64,000 nucleotides of DNA from Streptomyces durmitorensis. GTDB lineage: Bacteria; Actinomycetota; Actinomycetes; Streptomycetales; Streptomycetaceae. The notes under the pieces were generated by a model. That model made no database searches. It worked only from the letters and a program-made list of their open reading frames with translations, and was not told where the DNA came from. Each line of letters starts with the position of its first letter. Within the stretch, counting starts at the first letter, position 1. Both the position numbers and the translations under genes were made by a program. Below, piece by piece: positions 7,187 through 16,751 of the stretch. The stretch lies in contig NZ_CP097289.1 in the NCBI RefSeq assembly GCF_023498005.1, forward strand, positions 1,984,001 to 2,048,000. Reading direction: 5' to 3'.

Positions 7187-9613
7187 TCACCTACGCGGCG
7201 GCACCAGCTCGAACCACACAGTCTTGCCGGAGGCCGTACGGCTGGTGCCCCACTCCTTGGCGAGCACGCTCACGAGCCGCAGTCCGCGCCCGAACTCGTC
7301 GCCGGGGCCCGCGCTCAGGAGCGTGGGCAGGGTGTGGTCGTCGTCCTCGACCTCGCAGATCAGCGTGGCGCCCGCGCGGACCAGGCGGAGTCCGACGCCG
7401 CGGCCGTGCGAGTGGCGTACGGCGTTCGTGACGAGCTCGCCGACCAGGAGCTCGGCGGTCTCGGACAGGGCGGCACGGGACCAGATGCGCAGCTGGGCGC
7501 GGACCAGTTCGCGCGCCCTGCTCACCTCGCTCGGGTCGAGCGCGAGCCGCCACGCCGCGACGTCCTCGTCCGCGATGCCGTTCAGGCGCGCCATCAGGAG
7601 GGCGACGTCGTCCTTGCGTCCGCCGCGGGTGTTGAGCGCCCGGATGATCGTGTCGCAGGCGTCGTCCATGGAGGCCGCGGGGTGGGCCGCGGACTCGGTG
7701 AGCGTGGCCAGGCCGACACCGATGTCCTCGCCGCGCACCTCGACGAGGCCGTCGGTGCACATCAGGAGCCGGTCGCCGGGCGCCACGCGCACCGTGACCG
7801 CCTCGAAGGGCACGCCTCCGACGCCGATGGGCGCTCCCGTCGGCAGGTCGAGGAGTTCGCTGCGGCCGTCGTCGGCGCGGACCAGGACGGGCGGGATGTG
7901 TCCCGCGTTGGCAAGGTGCAGCTCGCTCGCGATGGGGTCGTAGACCGCGTACAGACAGGTCGCGAGATAGTGCTCGCCGAGCCGCTGTGCCAGGTCGTCG
8001 AGGTTGCGCAGGAGCTGGGCGGGCGGCAGGTCGAGAGCGGCCATGGTCTGCACGGCCGTGCGCAGCTGGCCCATCATCGCCGCCGAGTTGAGGCCGTGCC
8101 CCATCACGTCGCCGACGACGAGCGCGGTGCGCGATCCGGGCAGCTTCACGGAGTCGAACCAGTCGCCGCCGACGCGGCCGAGGAGCGTGCCCGGCAGATA
8201 GCGCGTGGCGATGTCGCAGCCCGTCATGCGCGGCTCGATGTGCGGCAGCATGCTGTCCTGGAGGGTGTCGGCGACACTCTCCTGGTACGTGTACATGCGG
8301 GCGTTGTCGAGCACGAGGCCCGCGCGGGCGGCGAGTTCGGCGCCGGTGACGCGGTCCATGTCGTTGAAGACGGGCCTCTCCCGGTGGCGCAGCAGGATCA
8401 TGAATCCGAGCACCACGTTGCGGGCCTTCAGCGGTACGACGAGCATCGAGCGGTGGTTGATGAGCGGCCGGATGTCGCGCTTCTCGAACTGCGAGGCGAT
8501 CGCGTTGCCCATCTGCTCGGTGATGCGCGGCACGAGGACCGGATCGCCGGAGGTCATGCACTGGAAGAACGGCGTGTGCGACGGGAACGGCATGGACTCG
8601 CCGACGGGCACGACGTCGTCCCAGCGGCCGGGCTCGTCCGTGTGCTCCACGGCGACCCGGTGCCACAGGGTCGTCTCGTCCGGCGGCCCCTCGGGGAAGC
8701 CCTCGCCCGCGACGACCTGTTCGCGCAGGTACGTGCCCGCGACGTCCGTGAACCGCGGCACGACGGCCCGGCTGACCTCGATGATCGTCCGCGAGAGGTC
8801 GAGCGAGGTGCCGATGCGCCCGCTGACCTCGTTCAGGAACTCCAGGCGCTCGCGCACCGCCACGTACTCGAGATCCTCGGGCTCGTCCGGTGTGCCGGGC
8901 TCCGGCGCGATGCCCTCCGCGGCGGCCCGCTGCGTGCGCAGCCGGCGCGCCTTGCGCTCGGCGCGGCGCGGCACGCCCCAGTCCGGGGTGACGGGCACCC
9001 GGTCGTGCTTGCTGAACTCCAGGACGGGATAGCCCAGTTCGAGGACCTGCGCCACGATGCGGGAGCTCTCGCCCACGCTCATGCTGGGCAGGATCTCGGG
9101 CAGCCCGCGCGCCAGTTCCTCCCCTCCGGGGAAGTCCGTGTGCAAGGCGAAGGCCGGTGCTATCCGCTCCACCTGCCCCGGCTCGTGGCCTTCGTCGTCG
9201 GCGAGCCGGTCGGCGTCGGCGGCGAGCACGAGGAGCCGCTCGGGTCCGGGGCCGACGAGCGGATACGCCCACCACAGGACGTCCACGCGGTCCTGCTCGC
9301 CGCCGGGCACGGAGAGTCGCGCGCGCCCGGCGGCGGGGTACGAGATGCGTCCGTCGAGGGAGGTTCCCAGGTCGGGGCCCAGGCCGTCGTACTCGGAGTA
9401 GTTCGCGCGTTCCTCCGGGATCGCGCCGGCCACCGGAAGCAGGTCGACCGCCGGGCTTCCGACGGCTTCCTCCCTGGAGTAGCCGAACAGCCTCCGTGCG
9501 CCGGTGCTCCAGTGCGAGACGAGACCCGCGCCGTCGACGACCACCACGGCGAGTGGGATCCGGCCGGCCATGGCAGGCTGCGCCACCGGCCCGTCCGGGG
9601 TGCCGTATTCCAT
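7187..9613 (-). CDS. PAS-GAF-SpoIIE protein phosphatase with C-terminal HATPase (RsbU/RsbW-type fusion)
   Basis: The protein has 808 residues. ATG 9613 is preceded by GGAAGGAG. Domains in order: a PAS sensor at about residues 15-130 (VVVVDGAGLVSHWSTGARRLFGY), a linker with a predicted helix, a GAF domain at about 265-430, a SpoIIE-type PP2C phosphatase at about 450-665 with metal-binding signatures GGDWFDSVKL and VVGDVMGHG, then a histidine-kinase-like ATPase at about 685-808 with the N-box ELVTNAVRHS. Such proteins dephosphorylate anti-anti-sigma factors and phosphorylate them through the kinase-like domain, controlling alternative sigma factors. Streptomyces carries dozens of them. The cytoplasmic partner STAS protein is not in the window. 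The signal sensed by PAS/GAF is unknown. Confidence 0.92.
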   Translation of the reverse strand: MEYGTPDGPVAQPAMAGRIPLAVVVVDGAGLVSHWSTGARRLFGYSREEAVGSPAVDLLPVAGAIPEERANYSEYDGLGPDLGTSLDGRISYPAAGRARLSVPGGEQDRVDVLWWAYPLVGPGPERLLVLAADADRLADDEGHEPGQVERIAPAFALHTDFPGGEELARGLPEILPSMSVGESSRIVAQVLELGYPVLEFSKHDRVPVTPDWGVPRRAERKARRLRTQRAAAEGIAPEPGTPDEPEDLEYVAVRERLEFLNEVSGRIGTSLDLSRTIIEVSRAVVPRFTDVAGTYLREQVVAGEGFPEGPPDETTLWHRVAVEHTDEPGRWDDVVPVGESMPFPSHTPFFQCMTSGDPVLVPRITEQMGNAIASQFEKRDIRPLINHRSMLVVPLKARNVVLGFMILLRHRERPVFNDMDRVTGAELAARAGLVLDNARMYTYQESVADTLQDSMLPHIEPRMTGCDIATRYLPGTLLGRVGGDWFDSVKLPGSRTALVVGDVMGHGLNSAAMMGQLRTAVQTMAALDLPPAQLLRNLDDLAQRLGEHYLATCLYAVYDPIASELHLANAGHIPPVLVRADDGRSELLDLPTGAPIGVGGVPFEAVTVRVAPGDRLLMCTDGLVEVRGEDIGVGLATLTESAAHPAASMDDACDTIIRALNTRGGRKDDVALLMARLNGIADEDVAAWRLALDPSEVSRARELVRAQLRIWSRAALSETAELLVGELVTNAVRHSHGRGVGLRLVRAGATLICEVEDDDHTLPTLLSAGPGDEFGRGLRLVSVLAKEWGTSRTASGKTVWFELVPPRR

Positions 9614-9792
9614 GGCCTCGCTCCTTCCGGCGGCACCGCGAAGGCCTGCGCCGCCCCAACCACCGTACGACCGGCACAGGTTGCCGTGCGGTGCAATACG
9701 GGAATTGGGACGTGCGGGGGCGCCTCCGGCGGGTATTTTCCGCCGGTCCGTCGGACGGGCCCGGACAGAACCGGTGGTCGTGCGGACGAGAC

Positions 9793-12213
9793 CTAGTCCT
9801 CGTGCCCCAGCTGGAGATCGCGCTCCGTGCGTCCGCCGCCCGCGACCTGGAGCACGGTGGCCACCGGCGGATAGCCCGCGGCGATGACCGTGTACTCGCC
9901 GGACGACAGATCGATGAACCGGAAGGTGCCGTCCTGACGGGTCGTGAGGGTGTCCACGACGTTGCCCGCGGCGTCGAGCAGCGTCACGCGCGCGTCCTCG
10001 ACGGGGCGCCCGCCGCCGGCCCGCACGGTCCCGCGCAGGACGGCGCCGCCCGCGAGCTCGACGTCCTGGCGGGTCTCGCGCGATGCCTGCACGCTGACGG
10101 GCAGCGCGGCCGGGCGGAAGGCGGGCGCGCTGGCGGCGAGGGTGTACTCGCCGGCGACCAGCTCCGTGATGACGTAGCCGCCTTCGCGCCCGCTGCGGGT
10201 GGTGGCGACGACCTCTCCGCGTACGTCGGTGAGGGTCACCGCGGCGTCCCTGACCGGGGTCCCGTCGGCGGTGACCACGCTGCCCGCCAGGCGCCCGGCG
10301 CCGCCGAGCACCACGTCGAGCTCCACGGGGCGCTCCCCGACGGTGACGGTGACCGCCTGCGGCTGGTGGCCGCCCGCGGCCGCGATCAGGACGAACGATC
10401 CCGAGCCCGGCGTGGAGAGCGCGTACCGCCCGTCGTCGCCGCTCGCGCCGCGGCCGATCTGCTGCCCCGCGACGTCGATGAGGGTCAGGGCGGCGCGGGG
10501 CACCACGGTGCCGTCCGGGTGCTGCACGGTGCCGCAGACGGGCACCCCGGCGGCGTACGAGGTACGGGCCTGGGGAATGGGCGTGGGCGCGGCCGTGGGG
10601 GCGTCCTGGGACGCGGCGCTGGACAACAGGGGGGTCTCCTTGAGGAAGAAGGTGATGAGCATGCCGAGGGCGAGCACCGGCACCAGGTAGAGGAAGATGC
10701 GGGGCATCGCGTCGGCGTAGGCCTGGATGTAGCCGTCGCGCAGCGGGGCGGGCATCGCGTGGACGAGTTGCGGGGTGATGGCCTCGGGGTCGGGGAGGCC
10801 GGCCCCGGCCGGGATGCGCTCGGCGAGCGAGTCCGCGAGCCGGTCGGCGAAGAGGGTCCCGAAGATCGCGGCGCCGACGCTGCCGCCGATCTGCCGGAAG
10901 TAGTTGTTGGCGCTGGTGGCCGTGCCGAGGTCGGCGGGGCGTACCACGTTCTGCACGGCGAGGATGAGCACGGGCATGACGAGGCCGACGCCCGCGCCGA
11001 GCACGGCCATCCAGATGCTGTAGTGCAGCCGGGGCGTGTCGGCCTCGAGCCGGGAGAGCAGCCACATGCCGATGACGGACAGGATGCCGCCGACGACCGG
11101 ATAGGCCTTGTAGCGCCCGGTGTGGCTGATGAGCTGTCCGGAGAGGATCGAGGCCCCGACGATGCCGCCCATCATCGGCAGCATGAGAAGGCCGGACTCG
11201 GTGGCGCTCGCGCCGTCGACCATCTGAAGGAAGGTCGGCAGATAACTGACGGCTCCGAAGAGGGCGATGCCGACGACCACGCCCACGAGACCGGTGATGT
11301 TGAAGACCGAGTCGCGGAACAGGCGCAGCGGGATGATCGGTTCTGCGGCGAAGTGCTCGGCGACGACGAAGAGGACGACCGAGGCGACGGCCCCTGCTCC
11401 GAGCCCCAGGATGACGCGCGAGCCCCACGCGTGCTCGGTGCCGCCCCAACTGGTCAGGAGCACAAGGCAGGTGGAGGCCGACGCGAGCAACAGCGCGCCC
11501 AGCACGTCGAGTCGGGCCTTGGCGGTGGGCTTGGGCAGCTTGAGGCCGAAGCTGACGACGGCGAAGGTGACGAGCCCGAAGGGCACGTTGAAGTAGAAGC
11601 ACCAGCGCCAGGTGACGTGGTCGGTGAAGAACCCGCCGAGCAGCGGCCCTGCGACCGATGCGAGGCCGAACGCGGCGCCGATGAGGCCCATGTAGCGCCC
11701 GCGCTCCCGGGGCGGCACGATGTCCGCGATGATCGCCTGTACGCCGATCATGAGGCCGCCCGCGCCGATGCCCTGGATGGCACGGAAGGCGATGAGCTGA
11801 TCCATCGTCCGCGACCAACCGGCAAGCGCGGAGCCGATGATGAAGATGAGAATCGCGAACTGGAAGACGCCCTTGCGCCCGAAGAGATCCCCGAGCTTGC
11901 CGTAGATGGGCAGCCCGATCGTGGACGTCAGCAGGTAGGCGGTGATCGCCCAGGACATCTTGTCGAGGCCGTGCAGCTCACCGACGATCTTCGGGAGCGC
12001 GGTGGCGACGATCATCTGCTCGAGCGCGGCGAGCAGCAGGGCGAGCATGAGCCCGACGAAGACCATCCGGACGCGGGCGGGGCTGAGCCCCGCCGTCGCC
12101 GACACGTGCTCCTGGGGTGGTGGCGCCTCCTGGGCGTCCGGGGGCGCCGGGGCCACCACGGCACCCTCGGCCCCCTCCCGCTCGGCGCCCTTCACCAGCG
12201 TCGTCCCGCCCAC
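9793..12213 (-). CDS. DHA2-type MFS exporter fused to three carboxypeptidase-regulatory-like domains
   Basis: The protein has 806 residues. GTG at 12213 sits behind GAGGGGAGCAGGAC. Residues about 45-545 are a 14-helix MFS exporter of the EmrB/QacA type ([34 protein letters not shown]). From about residue 558 to the end there are three beta-sandwich repeats of about 80 residues, each with the pattern G-V--ADGTPV-DA-VTL-D--G, a GYVI or GRYAL strand and a GEYTLAA-type strand: carboxypeptidase regulatory-like / SpaA-type domains. The normal 14-helix topology would put this tail in the cytoplasm, although such domains are usually extracellular. The gene stands alone and has no adjacent regulator. 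Substrate unknown. Confidence 0.9.
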   Translation of the reverse strand: MGGTTLVKGAEREGAEGAVVAPAPPDAQEAPPPQEHVSATAGLSPARVRMVFVGLMLALLLAALEQMIVATALPKIVGELHGLDKMSWAITAYLLTSTIGLPIYGKLGDLFGRKGVFQFAILIFIIGSALAGWSRTMDQLIAFRAIQGIGAGGLMIGVQAIIADIVPPRERGRYMGLIGAAFGLASVAGPLLGGFFTDHVTWRWCFYFNVPFGLVTFAVVSFGLKLPKPTAKARLDVLGALLLASASTCLVLLTSWGGTEHAWGSRVILGLGAGAVASVVLFVVAEHFAAEPIIPLRLFRDSVFNITGLVGVVVGIALFGAVSYLPTFLQMVDGASATESGLLMLPMMGGIVGASILSGQLISHTGRYKAYPVVGGILSVIGMWLLSRLEADTPRLHYSIWMAVLGAGVGLVMPVLILAVQNVVRPADLGTATSANNYFRQIGGSVGAAIFGTLFADRLADSLAERIPAGAGLPDPEAITPQLVHAMPAPLRDGYIQAYADAMPRIFLYLVPVLALGMLITFFLKETPLLSSAASQDAPTAAPTPIPQARTSYAAGVPVCGTVQHPDGTVVPRAALTLIDVAGQQIGRGASGDDGRYALSTPGSGSFVLIAAAGGHQPQAVTVTVGERPVELDVVLGGAGRLAGSVVTADGTPVRDAAVTLTDVRGEVVATTRSGREGGYVITELVAGEYTLAASAPAFRPAALPVSVQASRETRQDVELAGGAVLRGTVRAGGGRPVEDARVTLLDAAGNVVDTLTTRQDGTFRFIDLSSGEYTVIAAGYPPVATVLQVAGGGRTERDLQLGHED

Positions 12214-12443
12214 GTCCTGCTCCCCTCGTCGCGCCTGCGCCGCACATTTCTCGCATTACGCGACAACTGCGAGCAAGCGCGACGAGTCGCACCTACATGG
12301 TGTCCGGCACACGTATGCGCCGGTGGGAGCCCTACGCCGTACAACTGGCCCGAACTGAAAACCACTCGAAACGGTGAGCGTGACAACAACCCTTATGGGC
12401 TACCGGAGTTGAGGACCGGTCAGGTGTCGGTCTACTTCTCGAC

Positions 12444-12887
12444 CTACTTCTCGACCTGGGCGGCGAGCTTGCCGAGCACCTCGTCGTAGATCCGCCCGAG
12501 CCCCTTGGGGGCGAAGGTCTTCTCGAAGAAGCCGCCGATGCCGCCCGCGCCGTTCCACACGGTGGAGACGACCACGCGCGCCTTGCCCTCCCCCGCCGGG
12601 GTCACGGTCCAGGTGGTGACCATGGAGGAGTTGCGGTCCTTCTCGACGAGCTGTCCGTCGGTCGGCTCGGTGACCTCGAGGAGGCAGTCCCGGATCCGCT
12701 TGCTGGTCGCCTGGAGCTTCCAGTGGACGAGCGTTCCCTCGCCGTCGCCGCCCTCACGCACCTCGAACTCACTGAAGTGCTCCGACAGGATCTTCGGGCG
12801 CGTGCCTTCGTAGTCGGCAAGCGCGTCGAAGACGTCCTCCGGCTGCGCCGTGATGATCCGCTCCGTGGTCGCCTCGACCTGCGCCAT
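12444..12887 (-). CDS. SRPBCC (START-like) family protein
   Basis: The protein has 147 residues. ATG 12887 follows GGAGGAAGTGCC. It begins MAQVEATTERIITAQPEDVF, the usual first beta strand of polyketide cyclase/START-like folds, and continues through the LVHWKLQATSKRIRDCLLEV strands to a long C-terminal helix (GGFFEKTFAPKGLGRIYDEV). Proteins of this superfamily bind hydrophobic ligands in a helix-grip cavity; no catalytic residue set can be assigned. It is cytoplasmic. Its neighbours are an exporter and a VOC protein, and nothing in the context points to a substrate. Confidence 0.8.
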   Translation of the reverse strand: MAQVEATTERIITAQPEDVFDALADYEGTRPKILSEHFSEFEVREGGDGEGTLVHWKLQATSKRIRDCLLEVTEPTDGQLVEKDRNSSMVTTWTVTPAGEGKARVVVSTVWNGAGGIGGFFEKTFAPKGLGRIYDEVLGKLAAQVEK

Positions 12888-12996
12888 GGCACTTCCTCCA
12901 GCACTCGGTTGTTACTCGGGGGTGGTTCGCGGAAAGCCAACCACCCTGCGTACCGGCGTCCCAAATCGGGGTCCCGGCAACGGCGTGCGGCCCCGC

Positions 12997-13392
12997 TCAG
13001 GGGCGACGGCCCGCGAGGACGCAGAACTCGTTCCCCTCCGGGTCGACGAGCGTGACCCAGTCCTCGTCGCCGGTCTGGCCGACGTCGGCATGCCGGGCAC
13101 CCAGGCCGAGCAGGCGGCGGACTTCCTCGTCCTGCTCCCTGTCGGTGGGGTTGACGTCGATGTGGAGCCGGTTCTTGACGGTCTTGCCCTCGGGCACGCG
13201 CGCGAAGGTGAGCGCCGGAGGCACCGGCCCGGGACGCTTCTTGCCCTCGGGCACCAGAGGGGAGCCGATGATGACGACCCCCTCGTCCGGGTCCTCCTCC
13301 TGCACCTCGTAGGCGAGGACCGAGCACCAGAACCGGGCGAGAGCGCCGGGATCGGCACAGTCGATCGAAAGCTCGGTGAACTTGCTGGTCAC
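12997..13392 (-). CDS. VOC-family (glyoxalase-like) protein
   Basis: The protein has 131 residues. GTG 13392 follows GGGAGGTCATGAC. It opens with the paired beta-alpha-beta module typical of the vicinal oxygen chelate fold (FTELSIDCADPGALARFW) and ends with DWVTLVDPEGNEFCVLAGRRP, the classic last strand of glyoxalase-like_6 proteins. A single-chain protein of this length would dimerise to build the metal or ligand cavity. No substrate can be proposed. It is divergent from the radical-SAM gene at 13526. Confidence 0.85.
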   Translation of the reverse strand: MTSKFTELSIDCADPGALARFWCSVLAYEVQEEDPDEGVVIIGSPLVPEGKKRPGPVPPALTFARVPEGKTVKNRLHIDVNPTDREQDEEVRRLLGLGARHADVGQTGDEDWVTLVDPEGNEFCVLAGRRP

Positions 13393-13481
13393 GTCATGAC
13401 CTCCCGGTCGAGTGGCGGGTCAGCCGAAGGCCACACGCTAGCCGCAGAGAGGGCCCGGCCCACTCCCCCGCACGATCAAGG

Positions 13482-13493
13482 GAACATGTGTTC
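13482..13493. promoter_or_regulatory. LexA-like SOS box upstream of the radical-SAM gene
   Basis: GAACATGTGTTC matches the actinobacterial LexA core GAAC-N4-GTTC and lies 32 bp upstream of the ATG at 13526, a position where a repressor would cover the promoter. As I recall, the mycobacterial homologue Rv2578c is reported as a LexA-regulated, DNA-damage-inducible gene, which supports the call. Confidence 0.6.
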
Positions 13494-13525
13494 TATTGTG
13501 TGGTCAGTGCTACCGAGGAGGCGTC

Positions 13526-14572
13526 ATGCGCTGGGAGAACCTCGCCGACGGGCCGTCACGGGGTGTCGCGAATGCCGCGCTGTTCGGCGCGGACGCGGTC
13601 ACGACCAGGACCTTCAACACACCCGAGTTCTCTGGAATCACCTTCCACGAGATCCGGGCCAGAACGATCGTGAACCGGGTGCCGGGAGCATCCCGCATGC
13701 CCTTCGAGTGGACGGTCAATCCGTACCGCGGCTGCTCGCACGCGTGCGTCTACTGCTTCGCACGCAAGACGCACAGCTATCTGGACCTGGACACGGGCCT
13801 CGGCTTCGACAGCCAGATCGTGGTCAAGGTCAACGCCCCCGATCTGCTGCGCCGCCAGCTCGCCTCGCCGCGCTGGCACGGTGAGCACATCGCCATGGGC
13901 ACGAACGTCGACTGCTATCAGCGGGCCGAGGGGCGGTACGCGCTCATGCCCGGGATCATCGCCGCCCTGCGCGATCACGCGAACCCCTTCTCCATCCTCA
14001 CGAAGGGCACGCTGATCCTGCGCGACCTCGAACTGCTGCGCCAGGCCGCCGCCGTCACCGACGTCGGCATCTCCGTGTCCGTCGGCTTCGTCGACCAGGA
14101 GCTGTGGCGCACCGTCGAGCCGGGGACGCCCGCTCCGGAACGGCGGCTCGACGTCGTACGGACGCTGACCGAGCACGGGATCGGCTGCGGGGTGCTCATG
14201 GCGCCCGTGATCCCCTTCCTCGGGGACCGGCCCGAGCAACTGCGGGCGACCGTGCGGGCCATCGCCGCATCGGGGGCGACCTCCGTGACGCCGCTCGTGC
14301 TGCATCTGCGGCCCGGAGCGCGCGAGTGGTTCATGGCGTGGCTGGAGCAGCACCACCCCTACCTCGTACGGCGCTACGAGCGGCTGTACGCGGAGGGTGC
14401 CTACGCGCCCAAGTGGTACCAGCGCCGGATCACCCGGCACGTGCACGAGCTGGCCCAGGAATTCGGCATCGGGCCCGCGCGCGGGGGCGCCGCCCGCCGC
14501 ATCCGCGTACCGGAGCAGCCAGAGACCGAGCCCGAGCCCCGGCCCGGAGGCACTCAGCTCACCCTGCTCTGA
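13526..14572 (+). CDS. Radical SAM protein, Rv2578c family
   Basis: The protein has 348 residues. ATG 13526 is chosen because GAGGAGGCGTC precedes it. The radical-SAM cluster motif is C70-x3-C74-x2-C77 within NPYRGCSHACVYCFAR, the form shared by Rv2578c and spore-photoproduct-lyase-like proteins. A TIM-barrel follows to about residue 300, with conserved GTNVDCYQ and FSILTKGTL strands. The tail is basic and proline-rich. It should reductively cleave SAM through a 4Fe-4S cluster in the cytoplasm; the substrate is unknown, and a role in DNA damage is suggested by the upstream LexA-like box and by family members under SOS control. It is not a standard spore photoproduct lyase. Confidence 0.88.
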   Translation: MRWENLADGPSRGVANAALFGADAVTTRTFNTPEFSGITFHEIRARTIVNRVPGASRMPFEWTVNPYRGCSHACVYCFARKTHSYLDLDTGLGFDSQIVVKVNAPDLLRRQLASPRWHGEHIAMGTNVDCYQRAEGRYALMPGIIAALRDHANPFSILTKGTLILRDLELLRQAAAVTDVGISVSVGFVDQELWRTVEPGTPAPERRLDVVRTLTEHGIGCGVLMAPVIPFLGDRPEQLRATVRAIAASGATSVTPLVLHLRPGAREWFMAWLEQHHPYLVRRYERLYAEGAYAPKWYQRRITRHVHELAQEFGIGPARGGAARRIRVPEQPETEPEPRPGGTQLTLL

Positions 14573-14694
14573 TCTTCATACTGCGCCTTTCAGGTCATTT
14601 ATCGTCAAAAACGCACCTTCTGGGTGGAGTTTCCGGGACGATGCCGCCGGGACCGCGGCACCCGCGGCCCGTACTCCCCATCCTTGGAGGCCGG

Positions 14695-16263
14695 ATGAAC
14701 AGACGCGCCGTCGCCCTGTGCGGCGTCGCCGCGGTGGTGGCCTCGATGGTCACGGCCGCGGTACCCGCCGCGAGCGCCGACACCGCGAGCACCCCGCGCA
14801 CCGCCCCCCTCACCTGGGAGAAGTGCGCGACCAAGGACCACCCCACGCTTCAGTGCTCCTCGCTCGACGTCCCGCTCGACCACGACCTGCCGGACGGCCG
14901 GCAGATCACCCTCGCCCTGTCCCGGGTCCCGCACACCGCCAAGAAGTCCCAGGGCCCGCTCCTGGTCAACCCCGGTGGCCCCGGCGGCAGCGGTCTGTCC
15001 CTCGCGGGGTTCGTCGCGAAGACGCTGCCCGCGAAGGTGTCGGCGCAGTACGACGTCATCGGCTTCGACCCGCGCGGCGTCGGCAAGAGCAAGCCTGCCC
15101 TGGACTGCCGCCCCGGCCACTTCGACCCGGTGCGCCCGGACACCGTGCCCGCCACGCCCGCGATCGAGAAGGCCAACCTCGATCGGACGCAGGCCTTCGT
15201 GACGGCGTGTGCCGAGAAGTACGCGGACGTCCTGCCGTTCATCGACACGGTGAGCGCGGTCAAGGACATGGACGCGATCCGCGGCGCGCTCGGCGCCAAG
15301 AAGATCAACTACTTCGGCTACTCGTACGGCACGTACCTGGGCGCCGTCTACGGAAAGCTCTTCCCGGACCGCGTGCGCCGCATGGTCCTCGACTCGGTCG
15401 TCGACCCCACGGGGGTCTGGTACGACGACAACCTCCAGCAGGACTACGCCTTCGACACCCGTCACAAGGCCTTCGCGGCCTGGGTCGCCAAACACCACAA
15501 GACGTACGGGCTCGGCAAGGACCCGGCAAAGGTCGAGGCCAAGTGGTACGCGATGCGGGCGGCCGTCGCCAAGAAGCCCGCGGGCAAGAAGGTCGGCGCC
15601 GGTGAACTGGAGGACACCTACCTGCCGGGCGGCTACTTCAACGGCTACTGGCCTTTCCTCGCCGAGGCGTTCGCCTCGTACGTGAACGACAAGGACGCGG
15701 ATCCGCTCGTGGAGGCGTACGAGAACTTCGGCGCCGTCGACGCGGCGGGCGACAACGGCTACAGCGTCTACACGGCCGTGCAGTGCCGTGACGCGGGCTG
15801 GCCGCGCGACTGGAGCACCTGGCGCGACGACAACGGGAAGGTCCACGAGAAGGCGCCGTTCATGACCTGGAGCAATGCCTGGTACAACGCGCCATGCGCG
15901 TACTGGCCGACGGGCTCCCTGGAGCCGACGAACGTGGCCAACTCCGACCTGCCGCCGGTGCTGCTCTTCCAGGCGACGGACGACGCGGCCACCCCCTACG
16001 AGGGCGGCGTCACGATGCGCCGCAAGCTGCACGGATCGAGCCTCGTCGTGGAACAGGGTGGCGGCAACCACGGCATCACCCTCTCCGGAAGCACCTGCCT
16101 GGACGGGCACTTGGCGGCCTATCTGGGGAAGGGCAAGGTGCCGCGGAGCGGCGGCGAGGTCGACGCGGTGTGCGAGGCGCTGCCCGACCCGAAGCCGATG
16201 AGCACCAAGAGCGGTGCGGGACGCGGGGCCGCGCTGCACGGACTGCTCGGCTTCCGCGGCTGA
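14695..16263 (+). CDS. Secreted S33 alpha/beta hydrolase (tripeptidyl aminopeptidase type)
   Basis: The protein has 522 residues. ATG 14695 follows CTTGGAGGCCGG. A signal peptide is visible: MNRRAVALCGVAAVVASMV and cleavage near AASA-DT, about residue 28. The mature chain has the oxyanion loop NPGGPGGSG (residues 92-100), the nucleophile elbow GYSYG with Ser210, an Asp in the QATDDAATP segment and a His in GGGNHGI. Homologues in Streptomyces (Tap, SlpD, SlpE) cleave tripeptides from the N-terminus of secreted proteins. It should act outside the cell or at the envelope. It stands alone between the radical-SAM gene and RidA. The class is confident, the exact peptide specificity inferred. Confidence 0.88.
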   Translation: MNRRAVALCGVAAVVASMVTAAVPAASADTASTPRTAPLTWEKCATKDHPTLQCSSLDVPLDHDLPDGRQITLALSRVPHTAKKSQGPLLVNPGGPGGSGLSLAGFVAKTLPAKVSAQYDVIGFDPRGVGKSKPALDCRPGHFDPVRPDTVPATPAIEKANLDRTQAFVTACAEKYADVLPFIDTVSAVKDMDAIRGALGAKKINYFGYSYGTYLGAVYGKLFPDRVRRMVLDSVVDPTGVWYDDNLQQDYAFDTRHKAFAAWVAKHHKTYGLGKDPAKVEAKWYAMRAAVAKKPAGKKVGAGELEDTYLPGGYFNGYWPFLAEAFASYVNDKDADPLVEAYENFGAVDAAGDNGYSVYTAVQCRDAGWPRDWSTWRDDNGKVHEKAPFMTWSNAWYNAPCAYWPTGSLEPTNVANSDLPPVLLFQATDDAATPYEGGVTMRRKLHGSSLVVEQGGGNHGITLSGSTCLDGHLAAYLGKGKVPRSGGEVDAVCEALPDPKPMSTKSGAGRGAALHGLLGFRG

Positions 16264-16317
16264 GCAACGACGCGGCCCGTCGGGGGCGTTGGGACAGCGG
16301 TGGTCCAGGATGGACCC

Positions 16318-16710
16318 ATGAGCCGACTGACCCACATCAACGCCCCCAGCGGTGTCTTCCCCGCCACCCAGTACACGCACGTGGTCATGGGGACGGGCCG
16401 CTTCGTGGCGATCGCCGGTCAACTCGCCCTGGACAAGGACGGGAAGCTCGTCGGCGAGGGCGACCCGGCCGCCCAGGCCCGGCAGGTGTTCGACAATCTG
16501 TGGCACTGCCTCGTGGCCGCGGGCGGCAGCTTCCGGGACGTCGTGAAGCTGACGTACTACGTCACGGACATGGCGTACATGCCCGACATCCGGGCGGCGC
16601 GGGACACGTACATGGATCCGGAGCGCCTCCCCGCCGCATCCGCGGTCCAGGTCTCGGCACTGGTCGCGCCGCAGTTCCTGATGGAGATAGAGGCCTACGC
16701 CGTCCTGTAG
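16318..16710 (+). CDS. RidA-family enamine/imine deaminase
   Basis: The protein has 130 residues. ATG 16318 has only a weak GGATGG site; a GTG six codons upstream is an alternative. The fold is the YjgF/YER057c/UK114 chorismate-mutase-like trimer: MGTGRFVAIAGQLALD, then AAGGSFRDVVKLTYYVTDM. The family residue before AASAVQVSALVAPQFLMEIE is usually an arginine; here the segment reads ERLPAASAVQV, so the canonical Arg of active RidA (as in RPA/RPAR) is absent. It may be a RidA-like subgroup rather than a true 2-aminoacrylate deaminase. It is cytoplasmic. Its neighbours give no further hint. Confidence 0.82.
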   Translation: MSRLTHINAPSGVFPATQYTHVVMGTGRFVAIAGQLALDKDGKLVGEGDPAAQARQVFDNLWHCLVAAGGSFRDVVKLTYYVTDMAYMPDIRAARDTYMDPERLPAASAVQVSALVAPQFLMEIEAYAVL

Positions 16711-16751
16711 ACCAGCACGGCAGACCGGTCGGCGGATCCGATCGGCCCAAG

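Noticed and set aside
7187..11818. A very long open frame of more than 1500 codons on the minus strand
   Set aside because: Only its last 808 codons are a real gene; the first part is an Arg/His/Pro-rich shadow of the MFS fusion gene in another frame.
13496..13525. A GTG ten codons upstream of the radical-SAM ATG as the start
   Set aside because: It would overlap the LexA-like region and has no ribosome site, while ATG 13526 has GAGGAGG.
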